Below, in pieces: positions 16,669 to 23,200 of a DNA stretch of 24,497 nt (positions within the stretch are counted from its first letter, which is position 1; each line of letters opens with the position of its first letter). The notes below the pieces were generated by a model. The model ran no database searches. It worked only from the letters and a program-made list of their open reading frames with translations, and was not told the DNA's origin. This DNA is from a virus, in the IMG/VR virus record IMGVR_UViG_3300034375_001388, positions 1 through 24,497 of that record; one strand, 5' to 3'. The position numbers and the translations under genes are program-made.

Positions 16669-17475
16669 TTAAGCAGCCTTTAACCAGCGAACAGGGAAAT
16701 CATCCTGCAAAGAATAGGAATGTTTATTGATATTGTTTTGAATCAAACACTTTAGTAATGTGTCACCGTATAGATTAAACCTGATACCTTTTTGAGTATG
16801 TAGTATCTGGATAATCTTCATTGCTTCTTCTGCCATACCGATATATTCAGTTGTGGTATAGTAAAGATTATTAGTGATAGGGCAGGATACGGTTACTTCT
16901 TTATAGGTTTCGTCGTGCTTGTTTTCTCGGTTGACTCGGTAATCATCTACTGTTTTGTTATAACCGCAGTCAAATCCGAACAGGTTTATTTTCTTATATC
17001 CGAGCCATACAGATAAAAGAATAGCATGAACAGTGGAGTTAGATCCAGCAGACATACATTTATCAGAAGGTTGCCACGTCTTGGAAGTGACAGTATCTAT
17101 CATATATGTTTTGTAATTCTTTAGCGCGTCAAATAGACTAGGGTCACACTGAGAGGAAATAATGTAGTTGGTTTTTTTGTTTAGTTGGGCTTTATTACCG
17201 GACTCTCTAGGATCAATAGACACGCTGTATCTTGGATCGCAACCGATAGAGGTTAGGTAATTAACAGTCTTAGACGCAAAGATATCGTTCTTAGAAATAC
17301 GAAGGAACTTCTCAAACTGTCTAATACTTGGACCGGCAGCACAAATATTAATTTCTTCGCTACGTTTATGTGGGCTGTTCTTTAGTTTGGGAAGAGATGG
17401 TAGGTCGCGGTTCCTATTAATTTCGTAGTTAGACTTGAGAGTATCTTCCGAAACAGAACAGTGTAACTGTACCAT
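16669..17475 (-). CDS. DUF115 / MptE-like domain protein in the structural operon (268 aa)
   Basis: Residues 42-50 (INICAAGPS) are the nucleotide-sugar-type loop of DUF115 proteins. SIDPR at 86-90 and the segment from GSNSTVHAILLSVWLGY to INLFGFDCGY (144-172) are the other conserved marks. Known relatives include 6-hydroxymethylpterin pyrophosphokinase (MptE) and the Maf flagellin glycosyltransferases, so a phosphotransfer or glycosyltransfer activity is plausible. The substrate cannot be told. The gene lies between the decoration and adaptor genes, where no enzyme is normally required, and is visibly AT-richer than its neighbours (row 16741 is about 35% GC by eye). That suggests a later insertion. 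The ATG follows GGAG at five bases. Glycosylation of a virion protein or of the host surface are two possible roles; both are inferred. Confidence 0.8.
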   Translation of the reverse strand: MVQLHCSVSEDTLKSNYEINRNRDLPSLPKLKNSPHKRSEEINICAAGPSIRQFEKFLRISKNDIFASKTVNYLTSIGCDPRYSVSIDPRESGNKAQLNKKTNYIISSQCDPSLFDALKNYKTYMIDTVTSKTWQPSDKCMSAGSNSTVHAILLSVWLGYKKINLFGFDCGYNKTVDDYRVNRENKHDETYKEVTVSCPITNNLYYTTTEYIGMAEEAMKIIQILHTQKGIRFNLYGDTLLKCLIQNNINKHSYSLQDDFPVRWLKAA

Positions 17476-17494
17476 GCAATCTCCAAGTAGTCAA
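17466..17494 (-). promoter_or_regulatory. Weak candidate sigma70 promoter before the DUF115 gene
   Basis: On the minus strand TTGACT (17494-17489) is followed after 17 bases by TACAGT (17471-17466). This is 5/6 and 4/6 match to consensus with ideal spacing. It begins directly after the terminator-like hairpin, so it could restart transcription of the tail genes. Its start site would fall inside the first codons of the DUF115 gene, which weakens the case for that gene itself. Confidence 0.25.
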
Positions 17495-17518
17495 GGGGAG
17501 ACCCCGAAGGATCTCCCC
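17495..17518 (-). terminator. Terminator-like hairpin after the decoration gene
   Basis: Read on the minus strand, GGGGAGATCC and GGGTCTCCCC form a ten-pair stem with one G-U wobble, closed by the very stable loop TTCG. It lies seven bases after the decoration stop codon and before the next start. The downstream bases (TTGACTACTT) contain only a broken T run, so it may be a partial terminator or a 3' stability hairpin. Its place after the capsid genes parallels the T-phi terminator of T7. Confidence 0.65.
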
Positions 17519-17525
17519 AAGTTTG

Positions 17526-18014
17526 TTAGGCGAAGTCGCGACCAACCTCAGCCGGACCAGGGATCTCGGCAAGGTCAGACATGTAAGCAACAACACGGAT
17601 AACACCGTTAGCCGGTACGACAGAACCGCCGACGTTTAGCTTTACGTCAATGGTGTCAGCCGAAGCGACAATAACAGAGTTAGCGCCGAAGGGAAGCAGA
17701 CCGTTTGAACCGGCAGCAGCCCAACCGACAGTGTTGAAGTCACCGCCGTCGACAAAGCTGTCACCAGCAGCAACATCGATGTCAAAAGTGGCAGCGGTGG
17801 AGGAATCGACAGTCTCGACGTAAGCAACCGCACCGTGGACTAGAGTGTTAGCCGGAACCGGGATAACCTCTAGAATATCGGCGTTAGCAAGGGCGGAACC
17901 CTTGGCGGTGGTTGCATCAGCCATAGAGACAGTCTTCTCTACGGTGTATGGTACGTTAGCACCAGTACGCGACTTGTGGTTGGTAGTGGAACCATTAGTT
18001 AGATCGTAAGCCAT
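17526..18014 (-). CDS. Probable capsid decoration / head structural protein (162 aa)
   Basis: This is a small, Ala-, Val-, Asp- and Thr-rich protein with alternating beta segments (LEVIPVPANTLVHGAVAYVE; ADTIDVKLNVGGSVV). It has few charged side chains apart from acidic ones and no membrane segment. Genes of this size and style directly after a major capsid gene usually encode a head decoration or minor head protein. It follows the capsid stop by 14 bases with a strong GGGAGG ribosome-binding site nine bases before ATG 18014. It therefore shares the capsid promoter, and the hairpin at 17495-17518 ends the unit. The sequence itself is not diagnostic, so the assignment rests mainly on position. 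Confidence 0.65.
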   Translation of the reverse strand: MAYDLTNGSTTNHKSRTGANVPYTVEKTVSMADATTAKGSALANADILEVIPVPANTLVHGAVAYVETVDSSTAATFDIDVAAGDSFVDGGDFNTVGWAAAGSNGLLPFGANSVIVASADTIDVKLNVGGSVVPANGVIRVVAYMSDLAEIPGPAEVGRDFA

Positions 18015-18028
18015 GATTCATACCTCCC

Positions 18029-19081
18029 TTATTCGTACACGTTATAGATGGCGCGGGTGACTGCTTCTGGACGAAGTAGCTTACGGCCATAAAGGTGCAG
18101 ACCACGAACAACGTCGCTAAAGCTGTCATTGTCGCGATAGGTCTCTACCTTCTCGATCTGAGAAGCGGTAGCAACGGCAGAGTCGTGACCGGCAATGATA
18201 ACACCGAAGTTAGCGGCGGAACCACCGGTAGCGACAGTACCCGGACCAGTACCAATAATCGGCAGGTTGTTTGACATGTAGATGCGGAAACCGCGAACCA
18301 TGCCATCGACGATACGACCGTTACGGAGGATATCGCCTGCATCCTGGCGACCGGCAAAGTCATTGCTTAGTAGCTTTGAGTTTTCGTCGTTAAGCTGCTC
18401 GGCAAAGACTGGATCGACAACTAGCCAACGACCGTCACGATCAACGTTCTGCTGGTCTAGCTTGCGAGCCATACGGTTGATAACAGCCAGTGGCGAGATA
18501 GCACTGGTGTTCTGACCGACCGGAATGGAGTTAGCAGTACCACCGAAGTCGCTAAGGTCTAGCTTCATGGAAGCAAGAAGACCATCAGCATCGGATGACA
18601 CCGGATCAGTACCGGATTTGTCAGCGGCAACACGAGCGGTACTAGCATTGGCATGTAGAGCGGCCTGCTTGTAACCGGACATGTAACCGAAGATCTCCTG
18701 GTCAAACTGGTCACGAAGGCGATAACCAGCGCGATCAGTAGCAAGAGATTCGAAGTTCACATGGGAATGTGCAGCTTCAATGTCATCGATCTTGAACGCG
18801 AAGTAGTTTGCCTGATCGATAACAAGAGTGAAATCTTCGTCGTCCAGATCCTGTGGGACAACCTGTGTACCACGGGAATAAGCCTGAACAGAGACTTCTG
18901 GCTCTTTGATAATACGAACGGAATCACCAAAGTTGGAGATCTCGCCCATGTAGTCGTTGTTAGTGATGTCCTCAACTACTGAGGTTTTCCGAAAGGCAGT
19001 TTGTACCTTCTTAGAATAGATAACTGGACTAAAGTTACCATTAGGAAGGTTACCATATCCTGCCGCACTCCTAAATGCCAT
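18029..19081 (-). CDS. Major capsid protein, HK97-fold type (350 aa)
   Basis: Length and composition fit a podovirus coat protein. Recognisable capsid elements are an N-terminal region ending in DYMGEISNFGDSVRI (residues about 43-57), the E-loop-like VSVQAYSRGTQVV (about 63-75), then the strand and spine helix ANYFAFKIDDIEAAHSHVNF (91-110) and AGYRLRDQFDQEIFGYMSG (118-136). The A-domain has GRWLVVDPVFAEQL, MSNNLPIIG and the C-terminal VVRGLHLYGRKLLRPEAV. It lies after the scaffold gene and before the decoration gene, which is the canonical order. AGGAG (19093-19089) lies seven bases before the ATG. Expression appears boosted by a private consensus promoter and a structured leader upstream. 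I am confident of the identity. Confidence 0.93.
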   Translation of the reverse strand: MAFRSAAGYGNLPNGNFSPVIYSKKVQTAFRKTSVVEDITNNDYMGEISNFGDSVRIIKEPEVSVQAYSRGTQVVPQDLDDEDFTLVIDQANYFAFKIDDIEAAHSHVNFESLATDRAGYRLRDQFDQEIFGYMSGYKQAALHANASTARVAADKSGTDPVSSDADGLLASMKLDLSDFGGTANSIPVGQNTSAISPLAVINRMARKLDQQNVDRDGRWLVVDPVFAEQLNDENSKLLSNDFAGRQDAGDILRNGRIVDGMVRGFRIYMSNNLPIIGTGPGTVATGGSAANFGVIIAGHDSAVATASQIEKVETYRDNDSFSDVVRGLHLYGRKLLRPEAVTRAIYNVYE

Positions 19082-19186
19082 GAGTTTTCTCCTTTCAAAA
19101 AGTGCGGAAAAGAGCTAACGTCGGTCATCCAAGGCTGACAAAGGATAGGGTGGGTAATTAAACCGGCCTAGTTTATCAGGTAGTTG

Positions 19187-19246
19187 AAAGCGAAGGTTAG
19201 CCGCTGTCGAATTGTAAGCGGTGGTCCCAACCTCGGGAGGCGCTTT
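19187..19246 (-). promoter_or_regulatory. Structured RNA element in the capsid leader
   Basis: On the minus strand one unbroken 19-base 3' arm (19205-19187) pairs with three 5' segments. AAAGCG (19246-19241) pairs with CGCTTT; GAGGTTGG (19234-19227) pairs with CTAACCTT using two G-U pairs; CCGCT (19221-19217) pairs with AGCGG. The 5' arm has two bulges, CCTCCC and GACCA, and the apical loop is eleven bases. The element starts about ten bases after the predicted transcription start. The bulge contains CTCC, complementary to GGAG of the capsid ribosome-binding site, which is only four pairs and may be chance. Confidence 0.7.
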
Positions 19247-19262
19247 GGTATTAATATGCACT

Positions 19263-19291
19263 ATTATAGTCTAATCCTAAAATGGTGTCAA
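19263..19291 (-). promoter_or_regulatory. Perfect consensus sigma70 promoter for the capsid gene
   Basis: The minus strand carries TTGACA (19291-19286), a 17-base spacer and TATAAT (19268-19263): both hexamers match the bacterial consensus exactly at optimal spacing. Transcription should start near 19257, giving a leader of about 175 bases before the capsid ATG at 19081. It begins eight bases beyond the scaffold stop codon. It is the only full consensus promoter I noticed in the window, and points to use of the host RNA polymerase for late genes. Confidence 0.9.
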
Positions 19292-19299
19292 GTAAAAAA

Positions 19300-20148
19300 T
19301 TACCTAGCACCACCTGAAATATCATAATCAAAGTTACCGGAACGGATAGCGTTCTCGATATCCTTTTCAAACTTTTCGTATTCTTGGGCTGTTAGACGCT
19401 TAACCCGAGACTCTGACCAAGTGACTTTGCCATCACTCAGGTCTTCTCTGCGGTTCCGGGTCGGTACTGACCGGGCTGCGTCAGTGTCCTTAGTGCGCTT
19501 CTTACGGCCATTCTCTGATTTATACAGGTCAATAGCCTTAGCGGCACCTAAGAAATCCGTATCGTTATCATACAGTGCGCTTTGAATCCACCTAGGCTGC
19601 TGAGAAACCCACTCATGGAAAGATTTGTCCTGGCGTAGTTCATCGAAGTCCGGATGAAGTCGGGCTAGTTCTTTCTCGGCTTTCTCCCGCGCAATCTTAG
19701 TCTCTAGTTCCTCGACTCGTTTTAGCCGCTGGTCTACTTCGCCTCGTGCTTCCATAGCCTTTTTAGTAGCGATAGTCTCAACGATCTTAGCAACGTCTGG
19801 ATACTTCTTAGCCCACGCATCAAGTTCCTCGTCAGACTTAGGAAGTTTAATCTGCTTCTTAGTAAGAGACCCAACCTGCTCTTGTAGTGATCGTAGTTGG
19901 CGATTGTTTTCCTCCTGAGTTCGCTGCATATGGCGTCGAAGGTCTCCATAACGCTTCTTAAATGTAGCTTCTTCTGCATCAAGGTTAGCATCTTCCTCTT
20001 CTTCTGCGCGCTGTTCAGGGGATTTGTTTCGTTCAGCTTCTAGTTCTGCTAGTTCTCGTTCATCCCGTTCTGCCCGGTTGTTCCGGTATTTCATGGTAGT
20101 ATAGTTATTTTCTTCTACTTCTGCAACCACAGACATGATAGTCTCCAT
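19300..20148 (-). CDS. Head scaffolding protein (282 aa)
   Basis: The protein is highly charged and helical throughout. It has an acidic N-terminal third (PEQRAEEEEDANLDAEEATF), a coiled coil (QEENNRQLRSLQEQVGSL) and another at EVDQRLKRVEELETKIAREK. A conserved-looking segment follows (ELARLHPDFDELRQDKSFHE), then WVSQQPRWIQSALYDND and a basic C-terminus (ESRVKRLTAQEYEKFEKDIE), as expected for scaffolds that bind capsid through basic C-terminal residues. Size and place directly before the major capsid gene agree. Two starts are possible: ATG 20148 with AGAGG eight bases upstream, and ATG 20136 (MSVVAEVEEN) with GGAG six bases upstream. The second has the better spacing, and both may be used. 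Confidence 0.88.
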   Translation of the reverse strand: METIMSVVAEVEENNYTTMKYRNNRAERDERELAELEAERNKSPEQRAEEEEDANLDAEEATFKKRYGDLRRHMQRTQEENNRQLRSLQEQVGSLTKKQIKLPKSDEELDAWAKKYPDVAKIVETIATKKAMEARGEVDQRLKRVEELETKIAREKAEKELARLHPDFDELRQDKSFHEWVSQQPRWIQSALYDNDTDFLGAAKAIDLYKSENGRKKRTKDTDAARSVPTRNRREDLSDGKVTWSESRVKRLTAQEYEKFEKDIENAIRSGNFDYDISGGAR

Positions 20149-20165
20149 TCGGGGGCCTCTAGTAG

Positions 20166-20214
20166 CCTCTCACCACGAGAGGGGTATAGGGTAGCCCTCA
20201 GATTTGACCCTATA
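20166..20214 (-). other. Two consecutive stem-loops between lysozyme-containing gene and scaffold
   Basis: On the minus strand TATAGGGT (20214-20207) and ACCCTATA (20192-20185) form an eight-pair stem with a 14-base loop that begins at the upstream stop codon. A second stem of CCTCTC and GAGAGG (20182-20166) encloses GTGGT. There is no T tract, so this is not a standard terminator. An RNA processing or stability element between two assembly genes is a possible reading. Confidence 0.5.
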
Positions 20215-23200
20215 GTTCTTCGTTAGGGTCACTCATAATTCCGATAGTCCTTAGAAAACCGGGTGTAAAAATAGATGATAAATTTAATGAAGCCGACTCA
20301 ATAGAAGTCGCCCTACGTGATGTTGGTACGTAGCCGATACCCTTAACATAGGTATAGCCTTCATAGGGATCTGTTGGCTTTTCTTCTTCTACTACTTCTG
20401 GTTCTAAGTCTTCCACGAATTCGCTCATGCCACCGCCATGCCCCTCTCCTGGGCCTGGGTCACCGCCGCCGCCGCCTTGACCATTAAATGACATTAAACC
20501 CTTTGGGCCTAAATGCTGATATTGACCGTCAGATACTTCCAGACCATTACCTTCGGAACTAAACCCCTGCTTTGCTTGGCGTAAGGAGGCGGCTTCTTCC
20601 GGTGTAATGTACGCGAGATAAGCAGTTTTACCAGGAGCACTGGAAAATGCAATAGGAGCAGTAATTACTTTATCGCTTTCTACCACATTTTCGGAATCAA
20701 CCGATCTATCAATATTTACTTGGGCGTATACTCCCTCCGAGAAAATATCAGAGGTCGGTAAAACTTGACCTTCTTCAAAGGAAGAATCTGAATTAATCAT
20801 ACCACCCTCTGAGTAACCTCTAGCCATGATGCCGTTACGAGTTACGTAACCTCCGGCTTTAAGTTCACTAAGTGGTTTAACGCTCCTTACTTTACGGCGG
20901 TAACCAACGCCAGGGACATATATGTAGTCACTTAAGGGGTCTGTGTCTGTTGATTTTTCAGTATCCGTATCTGCTTTTTCTTCTTCGGGAAACTCCTGGG
21001 AGCCGCCACCAATATCATTAGTGGAAGCCTCTTGGACATCAACCCCGGCTTCAACGGCAGCGTTTACAGCCGCCTGACCTATTCCGGCAAGACCACCTGC
21101 GATAGAGCCTAAACCCATCCCCACGGCTGATGCAACAGATTTAGGATCTCTGACGTCTTTTTCCGTGTAGGATCTGGATACCGATGCCAGACCCCCCGGC
21201 CCGTAAACTTCGCCAGTATTTGGGTCTGTGACACCCTTACCCGCGTACCCGTGGGTTGGGTCGAACCCCATAAACTCGTTTATTGCGCCGACCACGCCAC
21301 CTATAGGGGACTCGTCTTGTTCGGCTTTCGCGGCACCGGGGTCGGTAGCGTCGTCTTCGTCTCCTGCCCCAGAAGAACTTGAAGCGCTTGAGCCGCCGTG
21401 GTCGTTGCTGCCGCCCATCCCAGGCTCGGGGAACGCCGGAACGCCGCCGGGGCCGTATATCTGGGCGCCGTCGAGGCCGAGGCCGCCGCCGGCGTCGCGG
21501 AGCATCTGCTGCTCATCCGACGTGAGGTACGAAAGGACGTGGTACTGGCCCTGGATTTCCGCCGTACGCGGCAGGGACGCGATGCCCCCCGAGCCGCGCG
21601 GTGCGTCCTGCACCATCAGACCTTTAGGATGATGCTCAGCAACTACAATCTCAACCACACCTTCCGGCTTCATATAGTCCATCTCGTCATCATCTTCTTC
21701 AACATAGCCGTTCTCGTCTACGTTCTCGATGATATCAAGATCTTCCATCTGTTGTAGTTCAGCCAAGGCGCGTTGGTGCATCCCGGTGATATTCTTAAGA
21801 CCGATATACCGAACTACATTAGCAGGTAGGACATACTCACCTGTGGATAGATAAGCAGGAATATCGTCTGCTACTTCTTCTGGTGTTGCACCTGGGGGTG
21901 GATCAGGTACATCGTCATCGTCATCTTCTTTGACAAACTCGACTTCCTTTTCGACTGAACCACCTTCTGCTTTTTCTAAAACCGCAGGGCCTTGATCTTC
22001 TAAATTAGAACCTGGGGCGGGCTCTACAAATCCGTAATCTTCAACGGGTGGAGGAGTCAGTGTACGCCTATCCGGGTTGTAAATTAAATTTCTTTTTTCT
22101 AATTCTTCAGGTGGATAGATCACTCCTGTACTTAGCTGAGGCGTTAATTCTCTATCAACAACGCCAAACCGTGTAGGCATCTGATCTACGACTACAGGAG
22201 TTTTACCCTTACTCAACTCTTTTACAAGTTCAACAGCAGACTTAATAAAATCGTCTTTTGTCTCAAACTGTTTTGCTAAAGCTGCACCGACCTGATAATT
22301 AACGATATCTATATTGGCTTCTTCGATTGACTGGTCATAATAACTTTTTCTGTATTTATCTTCGGAGTTAGAGTCTAGCAATCTCTGTGCGTAAATCTGG
22401 ATCTTTTCGAACAACTCTGTTCCCTGTAAAAGGGGTTGAGTAAAGTCCTTACCAATATATTTTAGAAGTCCGGCACCTAAAATATGTCTAAGAGTGTCAA
22501 CTTCTCTTTCGTTCAATCTGTACTTTTTAGCCTCCGACGTAGCTTCTTGAGAACTTTCGTACACCCCGAGTTGTTGCGCTACCATATCCCGGAGCTTTCT
22601 CGCGGATGCACGTGATCCTCCTGTAGTTGCTAATGAATAAACATCCCTTGCCGCGTCGGCTACGTTGAAAGATGGTGTTTTTGTCTGACTAGGACGGGGA
22701 GTAGGGAGGGGCGGAGTATCTGTCCGACCGGGACGGGGAGTAGGGAGGGGCGGAGTATCTGTCCGACCGGGACGGGGAGTAGGGAGGGGCGGAGTATCGT
22801 TCGAACTACTTGACTGTTGTTCTTCTTCTAAACCTAACAGACGACGTAGTTTATCACCTACACTTTCTGCAACCCCTTCTAGAGTGTCTACAGTTTCACT
22901 TACATATTCAGAGGCAGTATCGTAAGCATCACCAACATACTCACCTACTGTGTCTAGGAATCCAGGTTCTTCCTCAGCCTGATCGCCAGTAACAGTGCCG
23001 GTATCAGAAGGAACGGTGTCATCTTCGGAACGAAAGGTGTCCTCCGGCTGTTCCCCAGACAGCATCTGATCGGTCTGTGTATCCGCTTGCATACTAGAAA
23101 GCACCGCTGAGACACGATCAGAGGTAACACCTGTATTTTGACCTTTATAAGTACCTGTCTCTGTACCGGGCTTAGGGATACTAGCGAACTGAGAGGATAG

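Noticed and set aside
18990-19117. Small open frame starting in the capsid leader at ATGACCGAC and overlapping the capsid start
   Set aside because: It is out of frame, has no Shine-Dalgarno sequence before its ATG, and ends within the capsid gene. The translation shows no feature of a real protein.
19082-19257. tRNA-like or tmRNA-like gene in the capsid leader
   Set aside because: The stem architecture has no acceptor, anticodon or T-arm arrangement and no terminal CCA. A structured leader explains it better.
20166-20214. Intrinsic terminator between the lysozyme-containing gene and the scaffold
   Set aside because: No T tract follows either stem on the minus strand, so the element is listed as stem-loops of unknown role.
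21228-21757. Plus-strand open frames over the GC-rich patch
   Set aside because: These are antisense by-products of the high GC content, with Pro/Ser-rich or Arg/Ala-rich translations and no start signals.
22692-22798. CRISPR-like repeat array
   Set aside because: The units are contiguous with no spacers, the length is a multiple of three and they code in frame for a proline-rich linker.
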